This document shows positions 1 through 10,337 of a stretch of 64,000 nucleotides of DNA, piece by piece; positions within the stretch are counted from its first letter, which is position 1, and the number at the start of each line of letters is the position of its first letter. A program made the position numbers and the translations under genes. Origin of the DNA: Chitinophaga polysaccharea (GTDB taxonomy: Bacteria; Bacteroidota; Bacteroidia; Chitinophagales; Chitinophagaceae). Below the pieces are notes generated by a model, which did not search any database, had not been told where the DNA came from, and saw only the letters and a list, made by a program, of their open reading frames with translations. The DNA is taken from assembly GCF_902150045.1 (NCBI RefSeq), contig NZ_CABFVU010000001.1:930001-994000 (forward strand), in the 5' to 3' direction.

Positions 1-2655
1 GGTTACCCCGGCGGCTATTTTAGCGGAATCTGCCGGCGCTTTTGCCGTATTGATCCTGTCAGCCAGCACGGGCTGCGGGTTCTGCCAGGGATAACGCATG
101 GAAATGTCTTCATCCAGCAATACGCCATTGGCGTCTTTCTTCCTTACCTCCAGTTTGGCGAGGTAATCGGTCAGTTCCGCACGGTGGTTCAGGGCATCCA
201 TGAGGGCCTGAGCCTGGTTGCGCACAGGTTCATCTGCAGCGTATTTGGTAAGCACGGCCTGCACAGCCTTGCGCGACAGCTGCAGGGTATCTCCGGCCCG
301 CAGGCTGTCTACAGCGAACAATGTATCGGTTTTCACGATCAGCATGGCTTCCAGCAGGTCGAATTTAGACTGCAGGAAATTGATGCCGAAGGTACTGTCG
401 GCCTGCTTCTTCATGGCCATAGACTCCGCATAATTGCCCTTGCGGAAAGCTTCATAAGCTGCGTCATAGGCCGCGCTGATCTCTTTCTTTTTCTGGGCAT
501 CAATATCCCTCAACCCGCCGGAACGGATAATATCTGCAAAGTTGGTATTGCCGTATTGGTTCAGTACCATTGCTTTATAGTGATTCGCCTGGGCGGTATG
601 ATTTTGTTTTCCATGCCATACATACAGGGAATATAATACCTCCGGCTTACGGGGGTGATCCGGGAAGAGGATCAGCAGGGAGTCGTAGGTTTCTATTCCC
701 AGGGAATAATTTTCCAGCTTATCGTAATACAGTTTACCCAGGTCAAACCAGGCATCCTGCACTGCTTTTTGGGAGGCAGCCAGTTTCTCCGGCGTGAGTG
801 GCAGGCCCGCTGCCAGTGTTTCCGTGCTAACGCTGTCTGGTGGCACTTCACCCAGGGTAACTGATTTTGTTTCTTCTGTTATTTCTATAGGGCCATTGCT
901 GTTGGTGGCATTAACCACGCCGTTCTGGCTGCGGCGCCAGTTATCTACAGACTGGCGGCTGCCCCACCTGCGTTTGAATTCCGAATAGCCGGCCGATTTA
1001 CTGGCCGAGTTATAGAAATACCAGTCGCCTGTCTCCTCTTTTGGCGAATAGGCGGTACCTCCGCTCATGCTGAAAGCGGCAGGGTTTTCCTGGGGATTGG
1101 CGGCGGCCAGTTTCTCTTTCTTTTTCTTTTCGGCGGCTTCGCTTTCCCTTGCAGCGACCATTTTCGACAGTACGATGTTCCTGTCTGAGGGAGATAAGGC
1201 GGCTAACCGCTGCAGGCTGTCTTCCCGGTGAATGGTTTCTAGCCGGGCTACCACTTCCGTGAGCACATTTTTGCGGGTTTCCACTGTAGACGCATCCACA
1301 AAGTCCTTGGTCATTACGCCCGCGGTGCTGTCATAATATTTCTTTGCTTCGGTGTAGTTACGCAGGTCATAGTAAATATCGGCCATGCCTTTGTAGGTAA
1401 TGGCGCGTTGCATGAGGTTGTCACTGGGTATTTTCAGTGATTGCTTCATATAGCTGAGAGCGGCCTCCGGGTGATCAGGGTATTCAAGAACGCCCATGGT
1501 ATAATAGATCCCGTCGCGAAAGCGCTCGAACCGCTGTTTCCGGAGCATACGGCGGAGCCCTGCAATGCTGGCGGCCACATTACCGGTAGTTTGCGCATTG
1601 GTTCTGGCAATCTGTAACCGGGCCTGGAAGTCCATCATGGGATCGGGTTTCATGCGGATCACCGTACGGAACTGGTCCAGAGAGGAATCCGGGTGTTGCT
1701 GCTGAAGATAGAGCTGGCCGAGTATATACGACATCCTGGCTTTGGCTACTTTATCGTGGCTTTTATCGATGGCCACTTTCAGCGGCTCTATGGTTTCCGG
1801 GTATCTTTTCTGGATATAATGGCTGTAGGCGCGTACTTCCGCCAGGTCGCCATCGAGGCGGTGCGGGAAATTCGGATCCGTATTCAGGATGTTTAGCAGC
1901 GCCTGTACTTCATCATATTCCTTTTGTTCCAACAGGGTACGGGCTCTCCAAAGGAAGGCATCGTTACGTGCTTTGGTATGTTTGAGGCGACCGAAGAAGC
2001 CTTTTCTTTTTTCTTTGGTGGCGATGGAGATCTGGTCATTTTCGTGCGCACCTACTACTGTTTTGTACTCCGACTTTGTTTTCGGGGCGAAAGCGATATT
2101 GATATACTGGAAGGTTTTATTGGCGTTTTCCAGGTCTCCTTCATAGAAGTAGGCGCGTCCCATGAGCAGGAAGCAGTCGTCGATCCATTTACCGCGGGGA
2201 TCGTGAAGCTGGATGGCCATGCTTGTTTTATCGATAACGGAATCCAGTTCCCCTTTGCTGAAACCCTGGCTCTGCAGGCTGAAGGGGTAAAACGGCAGGA
2301 GGATGTTGTAGTTGTCCTGTCCGTCCCGGTTAGCGGTTTTCACCACCCTGTCGAGCTTCACCCTGGCATGAAAGTAATAATTGAACCGGGTAGCCATGTT
2401 CTGGAAGAATTGTCTTTTCCAGGTCCATTTCTTTTTTTCCAGCATTACTTCGGAAGGGGGACGGCGATCCTGTACCCGTTGTTCACGTGGTTTAAAAAGG
2501 GGCTTGGCAACAGGTCTTTGCTGCTGTTGCTGTTTATTGGGGGCCTGGGGATTTGTTTGCTGAGGCTTATTTTGTGCCCGGGCAGCCGGCAAAACCAGGC
2601 AAAATGACAATACTATTATTCCCAGATATTTTAGTAGCAGTTTGATGCAGTTCAT
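1..2655 (-). CDS. SprE/PorW-like TPR protein of type IX secretion, partial
   Basis: An uninterrupted minus-strand frame runs from an ATG at 2655 to the left edge (885 codons), so the C-terminus is missing. Residues 1-27 form a signal peptide ending near AARAQ, followed by a Gln/Pro-rich stretch (about 28-55) and then helical repeats of TPR type, such as the segment with WIDDCFLLMGRAYFYEGDLE and a later YYDKLENYSLGIETYDSLL. Length, repeats and the divergent neighbours (M23-like stub, bactofilin, AtpI-like) match the SprE/PorW family, needed for T9SS and gliding in Flavobacterium and Porphyromonas. I see no clean lipobox, although PorW/SprE proteins are usually lipoproteins. The family call is from memory of motifs and gene order. 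Confidence 0.72.
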   Translation of the reverse strand, partial: MNCIKLLLKYLGIIVLSFCLVLPAARAQNKPQQTNPQAPNKQQQQQRPVAKPLFKPREQRVQDRRPPSEVMLEKKKWTWKRQFFQNMATRFNYYFHARVKLDRVVKTANRDGQDNYNILLPFYPFSLQSQGFSKGELDSVIDKTSMAIQLHDPRGKWIDDCFLLMGRAYFYEGDLENANKTFQYINIAFAPKTKSEYKTVVGAHENDQISIATKEKRKGFFGRLKHTKARNDAFLWRARTLLEQKEYDEVQALLNILNTDPNFPHRLDGDLAEVRAYSHYIQKRYPETIEPLKVAIDKSHDKVAKARMSYILGQLYLQQQHPDSSLDQFRTVIRMKPDPMMDFQARLQIARTNAQTTGNVAASIAGLRRMLRKQRFERFRDGIYYTMGVLEYPDHPEAALSYMKQSLKIPSDNLMQRAITYKGMADIYYDLRNYTEAKKYYDSTAGVMTKDFVDASTVETRKNVLTEVVARLETIHREDSLQRLAALSPSDRNIVLSKMVAARESEAAEKKKKEKLAAANPQENPAAFSMSGGTAYSPKEETGDWYFYNSASKSAGYSEFKRRWGSRQSVDNWRRSQNGVVNATNSNGPIEITEETKSVTLGEVPPDSVSTETLAAGLPLTPEKLAASQKAVQDAWFDLGKLYYDKLENYSLGIETYDSLLILFPDHPRKPEVLYSLYVWHGKQNHTAQANHYKAMVLNQYGNTNFADIIRSGGLRDIDAQKKKEISAAYDAAYEAFRKGNYAESMAMKKQADSTFGINFLQSKFDLLEAMLIVKTDTLFAVDSLRAGDTLQLSRKAVQAVLTKYAADEPVRNQAQALMDALNHRAELTDYLAKLEVRKKDANGVLLDEDISMRYPWQNPQPVLADRINTAKAPADSAKIAAGVT

Positions 2656-2922
2656 GGATGCCAGGGTGTATAGGCTAAATATATATAACTTATAGTTTGA
2701 AAAAATATTTTAAAGATAGGATAAAATAGTTGATTGAATATGAGTGCGGGAGAAGTGCTGCCGACTTTTTTCCAACAAAGGATATATTTTAACCTCCTGG
2801 TTTTCAGATAAAAACCCCTCTTTCTGCCGGTAATCCGTAAAACACTGTTTCCTATTTTACAATAATGATTAACTTTAGCCCGCCTTAAAAGAAACAGTGT
2901 TCTTTAAGAAGTACCGCAAAAC

Positions 2923-3327
2923 ATGGCTAAGAAGGGTAATAAAAACAGCAGACGAAACCTGGAGAAACTGAGTCATAAATACCGTCTGGTAATTATGAAT
3001 GATGATACCTATGAAGAAGTGACCTCGTTCAAACTATCCCGGATGAGCGTGTACATAGCCTTTAGTACCCTTTTTGTATTACTGGTGGCCATTACAGTGG
3101 CTACCGTAGTGTTTACGCCTTTGCGGTATTACATACCAGGCTACGGAGACCTGAAGCAAAGGAAAGAATTTATCCATCTTAAAATGAGGGCGGACTCGCT
3201 GGAAACCGCCATCAACGCCCGCGACCAGTACCTGAACAATATCAAACAGGTGATTAACGGCGCCTTTAACGGGAAAGTGGACACCACTATGTTAAAGGTG
3301 CCTGCTGTAGATAACAGTACCTATTAA
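2923..3327 (+). CDS. Membrane stub resembling the N-terminus of M23-family peptidases
   Basis: 134 residues. The start resembles the cytoplasmic leader of Bacteroidota M23 metallopeptidases (HKYRLVIMNDDTYEEV), followed by one transmembrane helix (about 43-65) and a short periplasmic helix with LKMRADSLETAINARDQYL. The lysostaphin-like peptidase domain that normally follows is absent: the frame stops at 3327 and a bactofilin starts 69 bp later. No peptidase motif (HxxxD, HxH) is present. It may be a scaffold that anchors or orients the bactofilin, or a gene that lost its catalytic half. It is the first gene of a plus-strand cluster, divergent from the SprE-like gene. Confidence 0.75.
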   Translation: MAKKGNKNSRRNLEKLSHKYRLVIMNDDTYEEVTSFKLSRMSVYIAFSTLFVLLVAITVATVVFTPLRYYIPGYGDLKQRKEFIHLKMRADSLETAINARDQYLNNIKQVINGAFNGKVDTTMLKVPAVDNSTY

Positions 3328-3395
3328 TATATAAATAAAAAAATTTATATATATTTATTTAAATTACACACTAAACTTGAAAAACCTGATTCCCT

Positions 3396-3818
3396 ATGTT
3401 TAATAACAATCAGAAATCGAAAGGCGACAACAAAGCCATGCTGCCTACATCAACTGTCAACATTATAGGCAATGGCACATCTATCCAGGGTGATATTGTG
3501 TGTGAAGGCGACATCAGGATCGATGGCCAGGTAAACGGGCTGGTATCTACAAAAGCTAAAATAGTGGTGGGTCCTGAAGGGGAGATCACCGGCGACCTGA
3601 TATGCCAGAGCGCTGATATCCTGGGTCGGGTAACAGGCATCATCAAGGTGGATGAATTACTGTTCCTGAAAGGAAATGCTTTGGTGAAAGGTGATGTATA
3701 CACCGCTCATTTCGAAATGGAGCCTACTGCTAAGTTCAATGGCCGCTGCTACATGGACGATCAGCAGCCGGCTGATAATCAGAAACATGGAAAAACCGTC
3801 CTCCAGGAAGCAGAATAA
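3396..3818 (+). CDS. Bactofilin (polymer-forming cytoskeletal protein)
   Basis: 140 residues with the bactofilin core at about 20-122: short Gly-spaced beta-helical rungs (GDIVCEGDIRIDGQVNG, GPEGEITGDLICQSADILG) with a flexible charged tail. Bactofilins polymerise without nucleotide at the inner face of the membrane and often organise cell-wall enzymes. The upstream gene encodes the membrane part of an M23-type protein, the usual partner class. Its 3' end overlaps the next gene by 32 bp, indicating translational coupling. An AT-only tract of about 40 bp (3327-3367) separates it from the upstream gene and may carry its own promoter. Confidence 0.9.
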   Translation: MFNNNQKSKGDNKAMLPTSTVNIIGNGTSIQGDIVCEGDIRIDGQVNGLVSTKAKIVVGPEGEITGDLICQSADILGRVTGIIKVDELLFLKGNALVKGDVYTAHFEMEPTAKFNGRCYMDDQQPADNQKHGKTVLQEAE

Positions 3819-4011
3819 CCGGAATCCGCTGTTACGTTACGCCGGCCTGGCCTTCCAGATGATGACCACGCTGGGTTTGGGTGTATTTGCAGGATATAAA
3901 CTGGACCACTGGATAGGCTGGCGGTTCCCGGTTTTCCTGATCATTTTTTCTTTAGTTGCATTAGCCATACTTTTGTGGCAAATTATAAAAGACACCCGAC
4001 GGAATGAGTGA
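3787..4011 (+). CDS. AtpI/AtpZ-like ATP synthase accessory protein
   Basis: 74 residues from the ATG at 3787. An in-frame upstream ATG at 3691 lies inside bactofilin and gives an unlikely N-terminus. A charged N-terminus is followed by two transmembrane helices (about 15-35 and 40-60) with FAGYKLDHWIGWRFPVF between them, the pattern of the AtpI/AtpZ ATPase-gene-1 family. Such proteins assist assembly of the c-ring or ion handling of F1Fo ATP synthase in the inner membrane. In many Bacteroidota this gene leads into atpB. Here it is followed by a small membrane gene and then an SprT-like gene, so the structural atp genes lie elsewhere. It overlaps the next gene by 8 bp. Confidence 0.8.
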   Translation: MEKPSSRKQNNRNPLLRYAGLAFQMMTTLGLGVFAGYKLDHWIGWRFPVFLIIFSLVALAILLWQIIKDTRRNE

Positions 4012-4390
4012 TAGATTTTTTATACGGTTATTCGCAGTTTTTGGAATTTTAAACGGACTTGTTATCATATTCAAACCCAGGTTGCTGGACCTCGGTACGC
4101 ATGTGAATGTGCTGATGGCCGGTAACCTGATCATGGCTGTTATCTCCCTGGTGTCTTATCTGATGAGCCGCCGGGGACTCGCTTCCTCCAACCACAATGC
4201 CTTTATCAGGGCCGTTTATGGCGCCACCCTCAGCAAACTCTTTCTTTGCGTTATAGGCATCGCTGTTTATGTGCTTATTTATAAGCCCAACGTAAGCAAG
4301 CTGACTATTTTCATGCTGTTGTTCCTGTACCTGGTATATACTGTATTTGAAACAATCAGCCTTTTCCGGCTGACCAGGCTAAAAAAGTAA
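4004..4390 (+). CDS. Small four-helix membrane protein downstream of AtpI-like gene
   Basis: 128 residues, mostly hydrophobic, with four predicted transmembrane helices (about 7-25, 35-55, 70-92, 98-120) and no catalytic motif that I recognise. A gene of this size and topology commonly sits between the AtpI-like gene and atpB in Bacteroidota, which suggests an accessory role in ATP synthase assembly, by location only. The start overlaps the stop of the AtpI-like gene, and an SprT-like gene begins 5 bp after its stop, so the cluster is almost certainly one transcript. Confidence 0.75.
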   Translation: MSDRFFIRLFAVFGILNGLVIIFKPRLLDLGTHVNVLMAGNLIMAVISLVSYLMSRRGLASSNHNAFIRAVYGATLSKLFLCVIGIAVYVLIYKPNVSKLTIFMLLFLYLVYTVFETISLFRLTRLKK

Positions 4391-4395
4391 TCTAT

Positions 4396-5016
4396 TTGAA
4401 AAAAGAGGCGCCTTTAAATGCTTTAGCGTCCTACCTGCCTGAAGGGACTTTCGGACAGGTAATGGATTTTCTTACTACCTATAAGGTACACCTGACTGTT
4501 ACACGCGAACGGTCCAGTATACTTGGCGACTACCGGCACCCCGACGGCCAGGGTAAAGGTCACCGCATCAGCGTGAATGGCTCCCTGAATAAATATGCAT
4601 TCCTCCTTACCCTGCTGCACGAAATTGCACATCTCACCACTTTTAATAAATATGCCAACAGGGTGGCCTCACATGGCAAAGAATGGAAACAGGAATTTTC
4701 TTTTATCCTGCGCGATTTTGTAGGAAAGAACCTGCTGCCTCCCGATGTGGAAGCCGCCGTGCGCCAAAGTATGGCCAATCCTGCTGCCAGCTCCTGCGCC
4801 GATGAAAACCTGATGCGGGTGTTGAAAAACTACGACCGGCAAAGGGAAAATCATTTCTTCGTTGAGCAGGTACCGTTACATGGCCTGTTTAAAACCAAAG
4901 ATGGACGCGTATTCCGCAGGGGGGAGAAAATAAGAAAACGCTACCGCTGTGAAGAGATAGCGTCTAAAAAATGGTTCCTTTTCAGTCCTGTATACGAAGT
5001 GGAGCTTATTCCCTAG
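4396..5016 (+). CDS. SprT-like zinc metalloprotease-fold protein
   Basis: 206 residues. The zinc motif HEIAH (His75, Glu76, His79) sits in LLTLLHEIAHL and is followed by SHGKEWKQEF, the SprT arrangement where a third ligand lies shortly downstream. The C-terminal part (KTKDGRVFRRGEKIRKRYRC) resembles the SprT C-terminal region, but I do not see a full four-Cys zinc ribbon. The start is a TTG at 4396; the next ATG (4462) would still keep the zinc motif. Bacterial SprT proteins are poorly characterised, and eukaryotic SPRTN cleaves DNA-protein crosslinks. The stop overlaps the convergent M28 gene by 4 bp. Confidence 0.8.
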   Translation: MKKEAPLNALASYLPEGTFGQVMDFLTTYKVHLTVTRERSSILGDYRHPDGQGKGHRISVNGSLNKYAFLLTLLHEIAHLTTFNKYANRVASHGKEWKQEFSFILRDFVGKNLLPPDVEAAVRQSMANPAASSCADENLMRVLKNYDRQRENHFFVEQVPLHGLFKTKDGRVFRRGEKIRKRYRCEEIASKKWFLFSPVYEVELIP

Positions 5017-5945
5017 CTCTTCTCCCCTACATAATGCAACACCGGGTAAGCCATGGCACGGTTAATCAGCTGGATTTCCAGCTGAAGGATTTCCGCTTCT
5101 GCTTTTGCCTGGAGCTTTGGCGCATCATCAGTGGGCTTGTGATAGTCGTCGTGCCCGCCGGTATGAAAAAACATCACCGGCACTCCGTTTACATAGAAAT
5201 TGTGATGATCGGACGCGCCTTTCCCGGCCGCATCTGTAAAGAACTTAATACCGGGTTGCTGCACTTCCTTAAATACGGCGGGCCATTCTTCCGCACTGCC
5301 ATAGCCACCAATACCAATTCCTCTTTCCGGGTTATAACGCCCTATCATATCCATATTGAGCATGAAATGCATTTTATCCAGCGGCATCAATGGATGCGCG
5401 GTGTAGTATTTTGATCCCTGCAGTCCCAGCTCTTCCCCGCCAAAAGCAATGAAGAGAAAGTTAAACGGTTCTTTGCCCCGGTTTTTCACATAATGCCTGG
5501 CCAATTCCAGCAGGCCGGCTACGCCGGAAGCATTATCATCCGCGCCGTTGTGGATTTCGCCAACCGGATATTTACCATCAAATAATGCGGCCGTTCCCAG
5601 GTGATCGTAGTGGGCGCCAATAATAATCGTACGTGCGGCCCCGTTATCCAGGTACCCGATCACATTCCGGCTGGGAATGTTTTTATGCGCTTTCCTGTCG
5701 AATGTAAAATCCTGGAAGAAACTGCCGCCATTCACCGGCCGCAATCCCAGTTTTTTAAACCGTTTGGCTACATAGCGGCTGGCGGTTTGCCCTCCTTTTT
5801 CCGCGGTGCCCCTGCCTTTCAGCTTATCAGAAGCCAGGTAGTTCACTATTCCCTGTATCCTTGCGGCATCAGGAATGGTATCCTGTGCCTGTACGGCCGT
5901 GATTGAGCCGGCAGCGCACATCAATAAAATCCATCTCTTTATCAT
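5013..5945 (-). CDS. Secreted M28-family zinc aminopeptidase
   Basis: 310 residues with a signal peptide (1-20, cleaved near AVQAQ). The co-catalytic zinc site of family M28 is complete: His112 and Asp117 in GAHYDHLG, Asp136 in NGADDNASG, catalytic Glu171-Glu172 in FGGEELGLQG, MDMIGR, and a late His in DDYHKPTDD. It should release N-terminal amino acids from peptides in the periplasm or outside the cell. There is no extra PA domain and no T9SS C-terminal signal, so it is a compact form. It is convergent with the SprT-like gene and separated from upstream yidC by a terminator. Confidence 0.9.
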   Translation of the reverse strand: MIKRWILLMCAAGSITAVQAQDTIPDAARIQGIVNYLASDKLKGRGTAEKGGQTASRYVAKRFKKLGLRPVNGGSFFQDFTFDRKAHKNIPSRNVIGYLDNGAARTIIIGAHYDHLGTAALFDGKYPVGEIHNGADDNASGVAGLLELARHYVKNRGKEPFNFLFIAFGGEELGLQGSKYYTAHPLMPLDKMHFMLNMDMIGRYNPERGIGIGGYGSAEEWPAVFKEVQQPGIKFFTDAAGKGASDHHNFYVNGVPVMFFHTGGHDDYHKPTDDAPKLQAKAEAEILQLEIQLINRAMAYPVLHYVGEKS

Positions 5946-5962
5946 ATCCGTCCAAAAATAGA

Positions 5963-5988
5963 GAAGGCTTCCTTAAGGGGAAGCCTTC
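5963..5988 (-). terminator. Intrinsic terminator after yidC
   Basis: A perfect 10-bp stem GAAGGCTTCC / GGAAGCCTTC (5963-5972 with 5979-5988) closes a 6-base loop. On the minus strand it is followed by TATTTTTGG, giving a U-rich tail. It lies between the yidC stop (6029) and the M28 gene start (5945), so yidC transcription should end here. Confidence 0.8.
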
Positions 5989-6028
5989 TGCGAAAAAATA
6001 TCATTGAAATGTTCAGATTGTATTAATC

Positions 6029-7879
6029 CTACTTTTTCTTCTGTTGCATTTCCTGCTGGCGTTTCTGGACCTCTTCCAGTTTTTCCTGCCATTTGGATTT
6101 GCTCTTTGGTTTCTTTTTGTTTTCCTGGATCTGCGCGTGGATCTTATCATGGTTAATGATAAACTTCTGGATCACGAATTGTAACAGGATACTGATCACG
6201 TTAGACAGGAAATAGTAGAAGGTAAGCGCCGCAGCGAGACGGTTAAAGATACCCAGCAGCATTACCGGCATCACATAAGGCATATACTTCATCACCGGGT
6301 TGCTCTGATCGGTCATTCCACGGTTGTAGAAGGCCAGGATCAAACTGGTGATGGTCATGAGGATGGTGAACAGGCTCACGTGGTTGCCGTAGAACGGTAT
6401 GTTGAAGCCGAGGTTCAGGATAGAATCGTAAGTAGACAGGTCTTTTGCCCACAGGAAGCTTTCCTGGCGCAGCTCAATAGACGACGGGAAGAAGCTGTAC
6501 ATCGCCACCAGGATAGGCAGCTGCAGCAACGCAGGTAAACATCCGCCCAGCGGATTTACGCCGGCGCTCTTAAAGAGCTTCATCTGTTCTACACCAAATG
6601 CCTGCTGATCATCGCCGTATTTCGCTTTCAGTTCATCAATTTCAGGTTTCAGCACTTTCATCTTCGCCTGGGAAACATAGCTCTGGTAAGTAAAAGGAGC
6701 GATCAGCAAACGAATGAAAATGGTGAGCATGATGATGATGATACCGTAGTTGCTGATAAATCCGCTCAGGAAGTTAAACACCGGGATGATAATAAAGATG
6801 TTCACATACTTCACAAAAGCAAAGATACCGGTACCCAGCGGGATGATCTTCTGCAGACCAATATCAAAAGATTTCAGTGTTTTATAGTGGTTAGGGCCAT
6901 AATAGATTTCAACCGGGAAGGAGAAATCGTTGGCGCGGTTGTACGGGATCTGTATGGTGCTGAAGGTTTGTCCTACGATATTAGGGCTTACAGGAACTTT
7001 CGTGTTTACATCCACATTATTGAAAAGTTCCTTTTTAGCAATCAGCGTGGTATTGAAGAACTGCTGTTTTACACTTACCCATTTCAGTTTGTTTTCCAGT
7101 TTTTCATGACTGGTACGGTTAAGGGTAAAGTAATCATGCTTGTCATTTTCCAGCATATAGTGCACCTGGTTGTTCAGGCGCTCGTTTTCTATATCATGCT
7201 CCTGTTTATCTTCCTGGGTATTCCACTGCAGGCTCAGGTAATTCTGGTTACCCGGCAGCAGGTTTTGCAAACCAACCGCATGGATAGTATAATCCACCAG
7301 ATAGCTGCCTGGTTTCAGGGAGTAAATAAACTCCAGGTAAGAAGCAGGATTACTGGTATTAAGACGGTAAGCGATTGTTTTTACACCACCCGCACCTTCC
7401 TGTGGCTGGCCGGCGGTGAAGAACAGATCCGCGCTGTTCAGCATTTTTGTTAAGCTGGCTGGCACTTCTACCGAAAGACGGTTAAACGAGCCTTCCACCA
7501 GCATCAGCGGACCGCCATCATAAGCTTTGTATTGTTTCAGTTGTACACTTGCCGGTTGGCCACCTTTATTGGAAAAAGTGATCTTTACCACGTCGTTTTC
7601 CAGTACTGTATTTTGCACATTGCCGGTAGCGGCAGCGGCAAATGTGCCGAATTCACCGTTTAACAGCGCCTGGTGGGCTGAATCCAGCTGTCCTCCTGCG
7701 GCGGCGGCAGCAAGGCTGACAGTATCAGCTAAAGGTGTTTTAGGCTTGTTAAGCTCTGCGATGGAATCTTGCCTGGCTTTTTCCCTTGCGGCTCCTGCCT
7801 GTTGTTTCTGGTTAAAGAATATATATCCTACCAGCAAAACGCCCAACAGTAAAAACCCAATGACCGAATTTCTATCCAT
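6029..7879 (-). CDS. yidC: Membrane protein insertase YidC
   Basis: 616 residues from MDRNSVIGF at 7879, the usual start of Bacteroidota YidC; an ATG three codons upstream is also possible. Layout: N-terminal membrane anchor, Ala-rich linker, large periplasmic domain (about 85-350), then the conserved five-helix insertase core with GGCLPALLQLPILVAMYSFF and LLIAPFTYQSYVSQAKMKVL. The C-terminus is long and basic/glutamine-rich, ending in runs of K and Q that could bind ribosomes. YidC inserts and folds inner-membrane proteins alone or with SecYEG. pyrG lies upstream on the same strand but is separated by 479 bp holding a palindromic element. Confidence 0.96.
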   Translation of the reverse strand: MDRNSVIGFLLLGVLLVGYIFFNQKQQAGAAREKARQDSIAELNKPKTPLADTVSLAAAAAGGQLDSAHQALLNGEFGTFAAAATGNVQNTVLENDVVKITFSNKGGQPASVQLKQYKAYDGGPLMLVEGSFNRLSVEVPASLTKMLNSADLFFTAGQPQEGAGGVKTIAYRLNTSNPASYLEFIYSLKPGSYLVDYTIHAVGLQNLLPGNQNYLSLQWNTQEDKQEHDIENERLNNQVHYMLENDKHDYFTLNRTSHEKLENKLKWVSVKQQFFNTTLIAKKELFNNVDVNTKVPVSPNIVGQTFSTIQIPYNRANDFSFPVEIYYGPNHYKTLKSFDIGLQKIIPLGTGIFAFVKYVNIFIIIPVFNFLSGFISNYGIIIIMLTIFIRLLIAPFTYQSYVSQAKMKVLKPEIDELKAKYGDDQQAFGVEQMKLFKSAGVNPLGGCLPALLQLPILVAMYSFFPSSIELRQESFLWAKDLSTYDSILNLGFNIPFYGNHVSLFTILMTITSLILAFYNRGMTDQSNPVMKYMPYVMPVMLLGIFNRLAAALTFYYFLSNVISILLQFVIQKFIINHDKIHAQIQENKKKPKSKSKWQEKLEEVQKRQQEMQQKKK

Positions 7880-7903
7880 GAAATGCAATTAAAATTTAGG
7901 CAG

Positions 7904-7911
7904 CAAAGGTA
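7904..7911 (-). promoter_or_regulatory. Candidate yidC -7 element
   Basis: On the minus strand the sequence reads TACCTTTG, matching the Bacteroidota -7 consensus TAnnTTTG, 25 bp before the yidC start. No clear TTTG is seen at -33, so only the downstream half of the promoter is supported. Confidence 0.5.
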
Positions 7912-8020
7912 AGCAGGATTTTATGAAATGACCATGCTTTTTAGGTGAAACCCCTGTTAAATGCGGTTAAAATAATAAATAAGTAAAGGAGATGCGTATT
8001 ACATTGAGGATCAAAGCGAA

Positions 8021-8351
8021 TACGATCGCCTTCGGCGATTGTGCGAAGGTTGTCTGGCTCAGGATTACGCTGATTATACTGATTAATTTGATTTGATCAT
8101 TTGGATTTTAGAAGAATAAAGGAAATATAATAAAACACATAATAACACTTATTCATATATCTCCTGGATCACAAAAAGATAATTGGCGTGATCATTTTAA
8201 TCCTGAAAAAGATAATAATAATTAAGGGAGATAAGCGAGCAATCCGCTATCTCCCTTAGTCTTTTAAAATAAATATTAATCAAATCCTGATAATCACGGT
8301 TAATAGGTTTAATCCTGAGCCAGGACAATTCCCATCGTCGAAGGCGATCCT
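8021..8351. repeat. Palindromic intergenic element, copy B
   Basis: This 330-bp region fills most of the gap between yidC and pyrG. The outer arms are imperfect inverted repeats: GATCGCCTTCGGCGAT near the left end against a copy of GATCGCCTTCGACGAT on the opposite strand at the right end, then TTGTCTGGCTCAGGATTA at about 8049-8066 against TTGTCCTGGCTCAGGATTA on the opposite strand near 8311-8330. Inside lies a strong hairpin, AAGGGAGATA-a-GCG / CGCTATCTCCCTT (about 8224-8258). The core TTGTCTGrCTCAGGATTA and the inner GGGAGATA hairpin recur in the element at 10865-11026, so both belong to one repeat family. No ORF is inside. Confidence 0.75.
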
Positions 8352-8357
8352 CCCCGC

Positions 8358-10019
<1,662 letters not shown>

Positions 10020-10104
10020 CTACGAATACTTGACCTATAAACGGGGAAGTGCCGGACTGCGTTTGGTGTAAAACCGATCAAGTAAACTACTTCCGAAGGT
10101 CATG

Positions 10105-10134
10105 CAAAGTTACACAAATTTGCTTCGCTCCCAA
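10105..10134 (-). promoter_or_regulatory. pyrG: Candidate pyrG promoter
   Basis: On the minus strand the -7 element TAACTTTG (10105-10112) matches TAnnTTTG, with TTG (10132-10134) 19 bp upstream as the -33 element. It lies about 100 bp before the pyrG ATG. Confidence 0.6.
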
Positions 10135-10310
10135 GTTTTTTACGGCAGCGCTTTATTTGTTTGTTAATTTTTTAGAGATTATATTTAGCTCTCATCACTG
10201 ATCTGTAGCGCGTTTTAAAGAATTTTCAAGTACCGGAAATTATTTGTTAAAAACCTTTAGCCGGTGCAACGCCGCGGTAAATGCGTGCGCGACTATAAAT
10301 ATATAAACAG

Positions 10311-10318
10311 TAAATTTG
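10311..10318 (+). promoter_or_regulatory. Candidate thioesterase -7 element
   Basis: TAAATTTG matches the Bacteroidota -7 consensus 19 bp upstream of the ATG at 10338. No good -33 TTTG is present at the expected spacing. Confidence 0.45.
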
Positions 10319-10337
10319 CGTCCGAAATACATTAAAG

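Noticed and set aside
184-2607. Several plus-strand ORFs of up to 227 codons
   Set aside because: They lie opposite the long minus-strand SprE/PorW-like frame, which has a signal peptide and TPR pattern; the plus-strand translations show no protein-like features.
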